Part shown: positions 24,198-31,876 of the stretch, piece after piece | Layout: every line of letters begins with the position of its first letter | Position numbering within the stretch: position 1 is the stretch's first letter | NCBI GenBank assembly: GCA_030615145.1 | Contig: JAUWZT010000004.1 | Location: forward strand, 1 to 31,876 | From: Promethearchaeota archaeon | GTDB lineage: Archaea; Asgardarchaeota; Lokiarchaeia; Sigyniarchaeales; SOKP01 | DNA length: 31,876 nucleotides | Direction of reading: 5' to 3' | The notes under the pieces: model-generated | Told to the model about the DNA's origin: nothing | Database searches by the model: none | The model's input: the letters and a program-made list of their open reading frames with translations, nothing else | Program-made: the position numbers and the translations under genes

Positions 24198-24722
24198 TTA
24201 AAAAGTAATATTTAATCTTACATATACCACATCATAAAATCTTCTAATACCTACAGAAGGGATTTCCCATAATTCCGCAATTATAATTTGATTCATTCCG
24301 GCCTGAGAAAAAGAAACATTAAATGCACTTGAAATCCAAACCTCTCTATGTTGTAAAGTAATTGTCGACGAATTTACAAATGAGGTTGCGTTTAATGAAG
24401 GTGATGAGCCTAGTATAGTATCGTTATTTCCCTTCAAAATTTCTATATGGAATGAAAAATCCCGATTTAAATAATTTCCAACAGAAATATAAAAAGTAAT
24501 ATTTTCATCAACTGCAGCATTTGTAGGGTAATTTTCTGCTTTTTTGTCAGAATTCAAAATACCAAAATACCAATAACCCGGTTCAGGAGTTAATACGGCA
24601 TAAATTATAAAGCCAGACACAACAATTATACCAATAATTAAGAGAATTTTGAGAATTTTATCAAATTCTTTATAACTATTAAGTACTTTTTTTTTTCCCT
24701 CTTTAATATTCATTTTGAACAT
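24198..24722 (-). CDS. DUF1616-like membrane-anchored protein
   Basis: A 174-residue protein: a short basic cytosolic start, one membrane segment (about residues 25-45, ILKILLIIGIIVVSGFIIYA), then an extracellular domain resembling DUF1616 (GYWYFGILNSDKKAENYPTN, then strands with DENITFYISVGNYLNRDFSF). DUF1616 domains occur in archaeal cell-surface proteins, sometimes with glycosylation genes. Several Asn-x-Ser/Thr sites (for example NDT, NAT, NSS, NIT) are candidates for N-glycosylation. The start overlaps the end of the epimerase gene by 20 bases, so they are probably co-transcribed. Confidence 0.72.
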   Translation of the reverse strand: MFKMNIKEGKKKVLNSYKEFDKILKILLIIGIIVVSGFIIYAVLTPEPGYWYFGILNSDKKAENYPTNAAVDENITFYISVGNYLNRDFSFHIEILKGNNDTILGSSPSLNATSFVNSSTITLQHREVWISSAFNVSFSQAGMNQIIIAELWEIPSVGIRRFYDVVYVRLNITF

Positions 24723-25813
24723 TATCTTTATCTTTAAACCAAGCTATTGTTTTCAATAACCCCTCTTTTAAAGGAGTTGTAGGTTGCCAATTTAGAATTT
24801 TTTTTGCTTTTCTTAAATCTGCAGATCTTCTAACAGGATCATCAATAGGTAAAGGCTTGAATACAATTTCTGAATTAGAATTAGTCAACTCTTTTATGAT
24901 TTTAGCTAATTGTATAATAGTGTATTCTTTATCGTTACCCAAATTAATAACTTCTCCAATTGTTTCGTCTTTATAAACTACCTTTAAAATTCCTTCAATC
25001 TCATCTACAACATAAATGAAAGAGCGAGTTTGAGAACCATCGCCAAAAATTGTTATATCTTCGTCGTTTAACGCTTGATGAATAAAGTTTGGAACTACTC
25101 TTCCAAACTCTGGCCCAAATCTTATTCTTGGTCCCGAAGTGTTAAAAATTCTTATTACTTTCGTTCTGATTCCGTGTTGTAATTCATACGCTTTGACAAA
25201 AGCTTCTCCAGCCCTTTTAGACTCGTCGTAACAACTTCTGGGACCTACGGGGTATGCGCTCTTATAGGAAATCCTAAATAAGATTTACGTGCCCAAAATA
25301 GGTTTCAGATGTCGGAATTGCTTCATCGGGAGGATTACCATAAACTTCCGAAGTACTTGTATAGAAAAATAACGCATTATGGGCTTTCGCAATACCTAAA
25401 GCGTTCATTGTTCCAAGTGTGTTACTTTTTAGTATTGGAATTGGAAATCTTTTAAATTCAAATGGAGATGCCCTGCTAGCCATATGCATAACAATATCAA
25501 TTCTCTTAATATCGCCCACGCAAATCCCGTTTGGATGATGAGTCAATCCAAAATAAATAGGTTTAGAAATATCGTGATTAATAAAACGGAAATTTTCTTT
25601 TTCCATCAAATGGGAGATGTTATTCAAACTCCCTGAAGATAAATTATCTAAACATATGCAATATGCCCCTTGTTTTACTAAAACATCGCACACCCAAGAA
25701 CCTAGGAATCCTGCGCCTCCAGTTACTAAAATAGTTTTATCTTGAAATGAAATGTTATCTTTTCTTAGACGATTAATTATTTCAGAAATATCATCCTGTA
25801 AATTATAAGTCAT
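24703..25813 (-). pseudogene. UXS-like NAD-dependent sugar-nucleotide epimerase/decarboxylase, interrupted frame
   Basis: Two halves of an extended short-chain dehydrogenase close to UDP-glucuronate decarboxylase. The first half (25283-25813) has the NAD site TGGAGFLG, LDNLSSG and TSTSEVYGNP; the second (24703-25251) has GPRSCYDESKRAGEA with the catalytic YxxxK, RIFNTSGPR, GDGSQTRSFIYV, INLGNDKEYTI and DDPVRRSADLRKAKK. The frames differ by one. In human UXS1 the join reads HVNPIGPRACYDEGKR; here HVN and PVGPRSCYDESKR are separated by 31 bases (25252-25282) with TAG and TAA. Without them a clean 359-codon gene results. Alternatively one base less in the TTT at 25276-25278 gives 369 codons with ten extra residues. 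All other motifs are intact, so a decayed gene, an assembly error or a processed interruption remain open. Confidence 0.8.
25260..25283 (-). repeat. Hairpin inside the epimerase interruption
   Basis: On the minus strand, TCTTAT-TT-AGG-ATTT-CCT-ATAAGA folds into nine base pairs with a two-base bulge and a four-base loop. It fills most of the 31-base stretch that separates the two halves of the epimerase reading frame, and both the TAG and the TAA lie in it. Such hairpins also occur in the tRNA introns of this window. A canonical bulge-helix-bulge splice motif around it was not found. Confidence 0.55.
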
Positions 25814-26071
25814 TTTTATATACCGCCTTTTTATCTTTATAAAATTTTCAAAAAATTATTAAATTTATTAATTTCAAATTATAAATAATTAATTTCCTTA
25901 TAATTAAAAATTAGACAGCGATTTTAAAATCATCTTTGTCATTTGGTCAACAAGAATTTTTTTAATCTTTCGTTTCTCATCTACCTCTACAAAAAATCCT
26001 ATTTTGTTCAAAAATATTTGTTAAAAATTAATGTATATTAAAATATTGAGCTCACATTCAATATAGTAGAA

Positions 26072-26662
26072 TTAGCGAGTTTTTTGCCCACAATATTGGC
26101 AGTACTTAAGTTCCAATGGATAATATTTACTACAACTAGAACATTTTATTAATGAATTCTTGAGAATCTCTCGTCCAAGCATTTCGAAGACATTTTCTAC
26201 ATTTTCTCCCGTCTTTGAAGAAACTCCAATTATATCTCCTTGAAATTTGTATTTATTAAATACTTCTTTGGCGTCTTCATGTTTGACTTCCCTTTGGTTT
26301 TCTAAATCAATCTTAGCTTCAATCATTATTTTTGTTTTTGGAGAATTTGGAACCGAAGTAATAACTTTAATCCAATTGTGAAGATCTTCTAAGGAATCTT
26401 TATTCGTAATGTCATAAAGAACAAGAGCTCCAGAAGCGCCCGAGACGTAAGAGGGTAATAAAAGACGGAACTTTTTTTCTCCGGCAAAATCCCAAATGTT
26501 GAGAAGAATCTCTGTATCGTCCACTACAACCTTCTTCGTTTCAAAATCTACTCCAATCGTTGATAAAGTTGATTTATCAAACTTTCCAGTTGCGTAGCGC
26601 CTTATGAGAGAAGTTTTTCCTACATTTTTAGCACCTGCTACTATTACTTTAAATTTGATAAT
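26072..26662 (-). CDS. Ras/Rab-like small GTPase with C-terminal zinc ribbon, non-AUG start
   Basis: A 196-residue small GTPase. G1 is GAKNVGKT (residues 10-17), G2 is the Thr of STIGVDF, G3 is DFAGE, G4 is AKID (NKxD expected) and G5 is SSKTGE. The last 25 residues form a zinc ribbon (CSSC and CQYC) instead of a lipidated tail. From GTG at 26524 the P-loop would be lost, so that start is wrong. Upstream, no ATG, GTG or TTG occurs in frame between the stop at 26687-26689 and the P-loop; ATT at 26660-26662 gives a normal N-terminus and has GGTG eight bases before it. Asgard archaea have many such GTPases; this one's partner is unknown. Confidence 0.82.
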   Translation of the reverse strand: MIKFKVIVAGAKNVGKTSLIRRYATGKFDKSTLSTIGVDFETKKVVVDDTEILLNIWDFAGEKKFRLLLPSYVSGASGALVLYDITNKDSLEDLHNWIKVITSVPNSPKTKIMIEAKIDLENQREVKHEDAKEVFNKYKFQGDIIGVSSKTGENVENVFEMLGREILKNSLIKCSSCSKYYPLELKYCQYCGQKTR

Positions 26663-26976
26663 TGTTTTTACACCAAGTTTTTTTGATTATAATCTTATTA
26701 TTGTAAATATTAACATAAAAGTATTAATCTTTAATCATAAAAATTTTATTACTAATTTTAATTGTTTGTTTTTTCAATTTTTAAAAATTTTCTCATACTA
26801 TTATGAAATTTTATTACAACCTTTTTAGTATTATTTGCCATAAAAAGTATCCTTTTATTTCTAGAATTCAATTTTGAATAAAAAAATGCTAAATTTACTT
26901 CCACGTGTGTGTTCTTTCGCTTTTACATTAAAAATTATAAGCAATATTTTAATAGAAAAAAAAATATTGTCAAATC
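26663..26976. other. Intergenic region between GTPase and aminotransferase
   Basis: A 314-base AT-rich stretch between divergent genes; it must hold both promoters. No gene, RNA or repeat was recognised. A 74-codon plus-strand frame here (26604-26828) has a hydrophobic, low-complexity make-up typical of AT-rich non-coding DNA. Confidence 0.6.
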
Positions 26977-28284
26977 ATGGAAAATCGTTCAAATAAAAAA
27001 TATATTGGGACTTTATCACAGAAAGAGTTGATGAAATTATACGCAAAGCATGTGAGCGCACCAAAAGTTCGTTTTTTTAAAGGATTTGGGTTAGGAATCG
27101 TACCGGGAGAGCGGAAAGGAGTCAAATTTAGGACACTTGCTGGACCAAGACCCTCTGATCCACCAATGGAACTGTTTGATTGCCACACATGTGGAGGTGT
27201 TTATAATTTAGGTCATCTAAATCCAAGAATTATTAAAGTTCTTAAGGATGCTTTAGATGGTGGGCTAGATATCGGTGATCATCTGCAATTATCAGAATGG
27301 AGAGCTATTTTGGGGAAAAAATTAGCGGAATTAATGCCTCCAGGAATAACAAAAACCACATTTGGAGTTAGCGGTGGTGAAGCAGTTGATACTGCCATTA
27401 AGTTTTCAAGGGCATATACAAAAAGGAAAAGATGTATCTCCGCAACTGGAGGATTTCACGGACATACCGGATTTGCCTTGGCAACTGGAGACCCTGGCTT
27501 TAAAGAAAACTTTCTATGGAATCTTCCTGGTTTTGAGCAAGTTCCTTTTGGCGATGGAGACGCCTTGAAAAAAACTATTTCGGATGATGTTGCGTGTGTT
27601 ATTTTAGAAACTATTCCAGCAACAGGCGGAGTATTAATCGCTCCAGAAGGTTACTTTTCAGAGGTTCGGGAACTCTGCGACGAACATGGGGTTATGATGA
27701 TCATTGACGAAGTTCAAACCGGACTTGGACGAACAAGTCATTTTTGGGCGATTTATGGTGGTTTATATGAGAATGAAAAAGTTGTTCCTGATTTTATGGT
27801 TTTAGGGAAAGGTATGAGCTCTGGGATATACCCAATCTCTACTTGTAGTTACAAACCATTTATAGAGAAGTCAGTTTTTAAGGACGACCCATTCATTCAT
27901 ATTTCTACAACTGGTGGCTCAGATTTAGGTTGTGCGATTGCTTGCGAGATGTTAGACATACAGTCCGATCCCGAATTTTTAAAACATGTAAAAGAAATGG
28001 GTAAGTTATTTGGTAAAGGTTTAGAAGAAATAGCGTCCGATAATTCTGATTTAATAAAAGAAGTGAGGGGAAGAGGGCTTATATGGGGGATGGAGTTTAA
28101 TAGCGAAACATTTGGACAATTAGCTATGCTCTCCATAATAAAGGAAGGCGTTTTACAAAATTACTGTGGTAATAGAAAAGATACTCTTATTATGATGCCA
28201 CCATTAATCGTGAAAGAAGAAGAAATTGAAGAGATTATAGAGAGAATAGGTAAAGGTGTCCATAATCTTAAAAAATTAATTTAA
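26977..28284 (+). CDS. Class III pyridoxal-phosphate aminotransferase
   Basis: A 435-residue class III aminotransferase of the acetylornithine/4-aminobutyrate/putrescine group. Visible: FGVSGGEAVDTAIKFSRAYT (cofactor phosphate region), GGFHGHTGFALATGDPGF, VILETIPATGGVLIAPEGY, IIDEVQTGLGRTSHFWA (Asp binds the pyridine N), and the catalytic Lys in VLGKGMSSGIYPIS. The exact amine donor cannot be told from sequence; the N-terminal 60 residues differ from argD-type enzymes. It stands alone, facing the convergent hef gene. Confidence 0.88.
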   Translation: MENRSNKKYIGTLSQKELMKLYAKHVSAPKVRFFKGFGLGIVPGERKGVKFRTLAGPRPSDPPMELFDCHTCGGVYNLGHLNPRIIKVLKDALDGGLDIGDHLQLSEWRAILGKKLAELMPPGITKTTFGVSGGEAVDTAIKFSRAYTKRKRCISATGGFHGHTGFALATGDPGFKENFLWNLPGFEQVPFGDGDALKKTISDDVACVILETIPATGGVLIAPEGYFSEVRELCDEHGVMMIIDEVQTGLGRTSHFWAIYGGLYENEKVVPDFMVLGKGMSSGIYPISTCSYKPFIEKSVFKDDPFIHISTTGGSDLGCAIACEMLDIQSDPEFLKHVKEMGKLFGKGLEEIASDNSDLIKEVRGRGLIWGMEFNSETFGQLAMLSIIKEGVLQNYCGNRKDTLIMMPPLIVKEEEIEEIIERIGKGVHNLKKLI

Positions 28285-28302
28285 AAATATTTTTTTCTCA
28301 AT

Positions 28303-30651
28303 TTAGGAGTTATTATGATATTTAAATCTACTTAATTTATAGATTTCTTGAGCGATTTTCTTTCCAATATTCTCAACTTTCAATAAATCACCAATTTCAG
28401 CGTTGAAAATTTCTTGGAGGGATTTCAATTCTCGAAGAAGGTTTCTTGCTCTAAGCGAATTTACGCCAGGAACGCCTGCAACAATGTATTCTAATAAACG
28501 AGAAATCTCGATGGGTTTCTTCTCAAACCTTAGTTTTAATTCACCTTTAGCACTAGATTGTTCTTTTTTCGCTAATTGAAAAAGGAAAGTAGCAGTTTCA
28601 GTGGAATCTTTTGTTTTGTATATAGAAATTGCTAAATTCAAAATAATGGAAGTTAATGCACCGTAGAGGGCGTTTTGATTAATATTTGAATTAATAAAAA
28701 GGTCTCCTTCTAAAATTAAGATGGGTCTAATAAAGTTATTTTTTAAATCATTCAATTCGTTAAATAATCTTCCATCTTTAATAGAATCATTAAAATCTTG
28801 TGCAGATTTTCGTTCAATCCCAACTCTTTCCGATACTATGTAATCAGCCACAGCTAGTTGTTTTAATTTTAAATCAACTCCCATTAAAGATAGTGTCCTA
28901 ACAACCGCAGAGGCGGTTTCTCTATTGTCACAAATTATTGTAAATTTTTCGGCACCTTCAATTTTTTGGATCAACCGAATTTCATTTTGATTTTTTAAAT
29001 TAGCCTTATCTCTATCTTCTTTTTCTTTTTTAACGAAATTTAAGAGACTCGATTGCCCAAAGTCTTTAGAGTTGGAATCATTTTCTTTAATTTTTTTTAA
29101 ACTCTGCTTCATATTACGCTCCTTAGCTCTTTCTGCCCAATAGTACCCTTCATCACGGGTACCCTCAGCCATTAAAATAATTACTTTTCCTTCTTTTTTT
29201 CTACCAGTCCTCCCGCGACGTTGAATTGAACGTACAGCACTCGGAACGACATCGTAAAAAATCACTAAATCACATTCTGCTATATCTAATCCTTCTTCGC
29301 CAACACTTGTCGCTATTAACGTATTGTAAATTCCCTTTTTAAACTCGTCAAGAAGTCTGATTTGTTCCTTTTGAGTTAAACCTTTGTCAGATGTTTTAGT
29401 CTGTTGTCCAACGAATTTATGTGCCATTATACTTGGATCTTTTTTAAGAAATTTAACTATATTGTTAACAGAATCCCGAAAATGACAAAATACCAAAATT
29501 CTTGAATTAATATTTCCAATAATCTGATTATGTAGAATTTCTGCTAATCTTTCTAATTTAGGATGTACAACTCCTTTTATTTTGTTAGATTCAATTAACT
29601 CAATAACGCGTTTAATGTCAGGATCTCTTAAGAGTTCTTTTAACGATTTATTTGCTGTATTTTGTTTTATCTTTTCTAAGTTTTTTTTCATGTAATCATC
29701 TAAAGCGCTCAATCCCTGAGTTTCTATTAGTTCCTCCATATGAGAAAGCCTTATAGCATTTGCAGTATATTTTTTAGCCGTAAATAATTGGAACTTCTCG
29801 TCATCAGTTCTAGATGTCGAAATCCTCCCGTTGATTACTTTATCTAAAGCTAATAAATTCTTTCTTGTAACTTTTGAGATATCTGATGTATTCAATAATT
29901 CTTTTTGCTTTAACCATTTATAAATTGTTCTTAATTTTTCTGAAATAATTTTTTTAATATCTAAAAACTCGCTTGGAAGCTTAACCTTAACCCACTCGTT
30001 ATCGACTTTATAAATATAAGGTTTAACGTCTGAATCAAGATCTGTTCTAATTTCAAGGTGATCGATAAATAAATTATTTTTTATTTCATTAATCTTCCCT
30101 TCCGTTGATCCTGGACTTGCCGTAAGCCCTAATATTTGAGGATTTTTCGAAGATTCCATGTACTTTTTAGCAATAAAACAATATGCGTAATCCCCAACAG
30201 CACGATGGCATTCATCAAAAATAATTAAACTAACACTATTTATTGAATAAAGATTTGAAATTATATCATTTTGGAGCACTTGTGGCGTCATAAAAGCGAC
30301 CTCTAAACCATCCCATAATTCTTTCCTTTTTTCTGGTGAAGTCGTTCCTGTAATTGCTTTCAAGCTTTGAGAAGGAATAACAGTTAATCCTAAGAACGAT
30401 TTATAATGTTGATTAACTAATGGTTTGGTTGGAGCTAAAAAAATTACTTTTGAATTGGGTTTTTCTGTTAATCTCTGTACCGCTAACATTAAACCTATAA
30501 TCGTTTTTCCTAGCCCCGTAGGAATAACCACTAAACAGTTGGTGTTTAGGCAATTAATAAATATACTTTCTTGATAAGCTCGCCTTAAGACTGAATTTTC
30601 TTTAATTAATGGGTGAGATATATACTGTTTTTTTTTCGATATAGAGATCAC
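28303..30651 (-). CDS. hef: Hef-type helicase-nuclease (FANCM/XPF-like)
   Basis: A 782-residue fusion of a superfamily 2 helicase (about 1-490) and an XPF/ERCC4 nuclease (about 565-700), followed by a helix-hairpin-helix pair. Helicase motifs: I VVIPTGLGKT, II FDECHRA, III LTASPGS, VI QRRGRTGRK. The nuclease shows ICDNRE and the signature IERKSAQDF (ERKxxxD); both acidic and basic residues are present, so it should be active. The C-terminus has VAGVPGVNSLRARNLL and VENIGKKIAQEI. It unwinds and cuts stalled replication forks. The start is GTG; no better ATG is found nearby. Confidence 0.95.
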   Translation of the reverse strand: MISISKKKQYISHPLIKENSVLRRAYQESIFINCLNTNCLVVIPTGLGKTIIGLMLAVQRLTEKPNSKVIFLAPTKPLVNQHYKSFLGLTVIPSQSLKAITGTTSPEKRKELWDGLEVAFMTPQVLQNDIISNLYSINSVSLIIFDECHRAVGDYAYCFIAKKYMESSKNPQILGLTASPGSTEGKINEIKNNLFIDHLEIRTDLDSDVKPYIYKVDNEWVKVKLPSEFLDIKKIISEKLRTIYKWLKQKELLNTSDISKVTRKNLLALDKVINGRISTSRTDDEKFQLFTAKKYTANAIRLSHMEELIETQGLSALDDYMKKNLEKIKQNTANKSLKELLRDPDIKRVIELIESNKIKGVVHPKLERLAEILHNQIIGNINSRILVFCHFRDSVNNIVKFLKKDPSIMAHKFVGQQTKTSDKGLTQKEQIRLLDEFKKGIYNTLIATSVGEEGLDIAECDLVIFYDVVPSAVRSIQRRGRTGRKKEGKVIILMAEGTRDEGYYWAERAKERNMKQSLKKIKENDSNSKDFGQSSLLNFVKKEKEDRDKANLKNQNEIRLIQKIEGAEKFTIICDNRETASAVVRTLSLMGVDLKLKQLAVADYIVSERVGIERKSAQDFNDSIKDGRLFNELNDLKNNFIRPILILEGDLFINSNINQNALYGALTSIILNLAISIYKTKDSTETATFLFQLAKKEQSSAKGELKLRFEKKPIEISRLLEYIVAGVPGVNSLRARNLLRELKSLQEIFNAEIGDLLKVENIGKKIAQEIYKLSRFKYHNNS

Positions 30652-30806
30652 CAGAAAATATCGTTCTAAAAGGCTCTTTAAAGTTATGTTTTTAATATAT
30701 ATTTTAAAGTTACAGAGTCTAGAGAATCTCTTAAATTATATTAATACCTTTTTAATAATTAGATATTAAATTTATTTTAATAAATTTAAATTTCTCAATT
30801 AAATTA

Positions 30807-30943
30807 GCGCGAGTGGTTTAGCCGTATAACGACACGCTCACACCGTGTAAATCTTCGCTGATTTACAGCGTAAATCTCGACGGTCGGGGGTTCAAAAAAT
30901 TGAAAATATCTTTCAAATTGAACAATTCCCCCCTTGCGCACCA
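30807..30943 (+). tRNA. tRNA-Val(CAC) with variable-region and T-loop introns, CCA encoded
   Basis: Acceptor GCGCGAG/CTTGCGC with one G-U, A73 and encoded CCA. The anticodon stem-loop ACACG-CTCACAC-CGTGT is intact, anticodon CAC. Two insertions must be removed: 30849-30880 (32 bases, near 43/44; hairpin GTAAATC/GATTTAC) and 30897-30926 (30 bases, T-loop 59/60; hairpin TTGAAA/TTTCAA). This leaves variable loop CGGTC and T-arm GGGGG-TTCAAAT-CCCCC, total 72 bases. The D-loop is only seven bases (AGCCGTA) and shows G18 but T in place of G19. The D-stem GTTT/TAAC has a T-T pair at its end. The isotype is clear; function of the unusual D-loop is uncertain. Confidence 0.82.
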
Positions 30944-31052
30944 TATTTAGGCGAGGGAAAAATTTAAACTTACTTAATTTACGATAAAAACCAAAAAAGT
31001 TTTATTTTATATTACATTTAAAAATTTAATTACTATTTCTTTGGTTTATGTT

Positions 31053-31355
31053 ATGTCTTCTTTTTTAGAGTCTCGTGAATTGAGAAAGTTGTATAAAAAA
31101 GTTCGAAAAGATATTAAGGTCGGTTTTATTTTTCTTTCTAGATATGAAAAAGCGCGCATCACAGGTGCAAGAGCACTGCAAATTTCATACGGCGCTCCTA
31201 TATTAATAGATAAGCCTAAGAATTTAATAGACCCAATTAAGATAGCCTTGCTTGAATTAAAATCTAAAATTTTACCTTTAACAATTCGAAGGGACTATCC
31301 TTCAGGAGAATATCAAGATATTCCTATTAATAAATTGATTCTTAAAAAAGATTAA
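31053..31355 (+). CDS. rpoK: RNA polymerase subunit RpoK (Rpb6)
   Basis: A 100-residue protein with the Rpb6/omega signature: FLSRYEKARITGARALQISY, then GAPILIDKP, DPIKIALLELKSKILPLTIR and the C-terminal DIPINKL. The subunit stabilises the clamp and assembles RNA polymerase. The N-terminal tail is short, as in archaea. The ATG at 31053 is preferred over the TTG at 31041. It starts 109 bases after the tRNA-Val(CAC) gene. Confidence 0.93.
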   Translation: MSSFLESRELRKLYKKVRKDIKVGFIFLSRYEKARITGARALQISYGAPILIDKPKNLIDPIKIALLELKSKILPLTIRRDYPSGEYQDIPINKLILKKD

Positions 31356-31412
31356 TATATTTTAAATATTAATATGTAAAAAATGTTTTATTCGCTCCAA
31401 TATCCTTTAATT

Positions 31413-31874
31413 TTATTGAATTCTGTATTTCCCTCTTTCTGTAAGAATATATACAATCTTTCCTTCGACTTGCTCTGTTTCTAAATAACCCTTAGAAATT
31501 AAAACTCCTAGAATTTTTTCTAAATCTGCTTTTTTAAATGGTTCAATACCCAACGGTATTCTACTTTGATTAACAACAATCGCGATGCGTGTGAGAAACA
31601 TTCTTTTATTCATAAACGATTCAAGAACTGTAAGCTCATCGTTAGAAAGGCGTTCAAATTGATCGTGTTCTAAAATTTGGTCTTTAAGTGTTTTGGCAAG
31701 CTCTATTGTTTCTTGACTTACTTCTTGTTTCTTTACTTCAACGTGTTTTAATTGCACCAAATCTTTTGCAACTGGTGATTTTTTATTTTGAGCCATTTGC
31801 TCTAAGTAATTGCGAATTTTTTCTTTATCCCCTACATCTTTTTTCGAATTCTTATCTTCGTTTTTATTCTCCAT
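31413..31874 (-). CDS. Hypothetical protein with winged-helix-like C-terminus
   Basis: A 153-residue protein. The first 50 residues are highly charged (Lys/Asp/Glu/Asn-rich) and probably disordered. From about 60 the sequence is helical, and the last 45 residues (ADLEKILGVLISKGYLE, then EGKIVYILTERGKYRIQ) look like the third helix and wing of a winged-helix domain. No family was recognised. The start ATG lies two bases from the window edge, so an earlier start outside the window is possible. A DNA- or RNA-binding role is a guess. Confidence 0.6.
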   Translation of the reverse strand: MENKNEDKNSKKDVGDKEKIRNYLEQMAQNKKSPVAKDLVQLKHVEVKKQEVSQETIELAKTLKDQILEHDQFERLSNDELTVLESFMNKRMFLTRIAIVVNQSRIPLGIEPFKKADLEKILGVLISKGYLETEQVEGKIVYILTERGKYRIQ

Positions 31875-31876
31875 AA

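Noticed and set aside
25240..25300. Canonical bulge-helix-bulge splice motif around the epimerase interruption
   Set aside because: An outer UGGG/CCCG helix, a CAC bulge and a GUA/UAC helix can be drawn, but the second bulge does not fit and the cuts do not restore the HVNPVG reading.
26072..26524. Shorter GTPase beginning at GTG 26524
   Set aside because: That start removes the P-loop and switch I, which are encoded intact in the same frame just upstream.
1..31876. CRISPR arrays, insertion sequences, phage or toxin-antitoxin genes
   Set aside because: No regularly spaced direct repeats, transposase motifs or phage-type genes were seen; the RHH domains belong to the long regulator proteins and have no toxin partner.

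Overview
This is AT-rich archaeal DNA with features pointing to an Asgard archaeon (Promethearchaeota, perhaps Loki- or Heimdall-like; the lineage is inferred). The archaeal core is clear: exosome Rrp4/Rrp41/Rrp42, proteasome alpha subunit, SBDS, eL43 (L37Ae), prefoldin beta, KEOPS subunits, TFB, RpoK and Hef. On top of this sit a profilin-like protein, a Ras/Rab-type small GTPase and a JAMM/MPN-domain protein, a combination typical of Asgard genomes. All five tRNA genes carry introns.

Layout. 1-1856 (+): the 3' part of a PorB-type 2-oxoacid:ferredoxin oxidoreductase beta subunit, then a TsaC/Sua5 protein (t6A synthesis) and a THUMP/Tan1-like tRNA-modification protein. 1853-12008 (-): one long gene train read right to left: profilin-like protein, PsmA, SBDS, Rrp4, Rrp41, Rrp42, eL43, Pcc1, prefoldin beta, DHH phosphoesterase, two ECF ATPases, EcfT and a Cgi121-like KEOPS subunit. 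This is a version of the archaeal exosome/proteasome superoperon, extended by an ECF transporter core and a second KEOPS subunit. RpoP and the RNase P proteins seen in other archaea are not present.

12196-14466: a DUF2110-like gene, two minus-strand tRNAs (Val-UAC, Ser-GCU), a JAMM-domain gene and two plus-strand tRNAs (Ser-UGA, Lys-CUU). 14493-16714 (-): two tandem paralogues with an unusual order: ribbon-helix-helix domain, a HisKA-like phosphoacceptor helix pair with no ATPase domain, and a receiver domain. 17272-18165 (+): TFB, after a 557-base AT-rich intergenic region. 18284-20760 (-): a PiT-type phosphate permease flanked by two DUF47/PhoU-like genes. 20937-24128 (+): a DUF1922-like zinc ribbon and a TldD/TldE protease pair.

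24198-26662 (-): a DUF1616-like membrane protein, a UXS-like sugar-nucleotide epimerase/decarboxylase interrupted by a hairpin-containing 31-base stretch with stop codons, and a small GTPase with no ATG/GTG/TTG start. 26977-31874: a class III aminotransferase (+), Hef helicase-nuclease (-), tRNA-Val-CAC with two introns (+), RpoK (+) and a winged-helix-like protein (-).

The most interesting items are the density and placement of tRNA introns (eight in five genes, three of them in the T-loop), the kinase-less RHH-HisKA-REC pair, the interrupted epimerase, and the GTPase that seems to start at ATT and ends in a zinc ribbon. No CRISPR array, insertion sequence or phage gene was seen.
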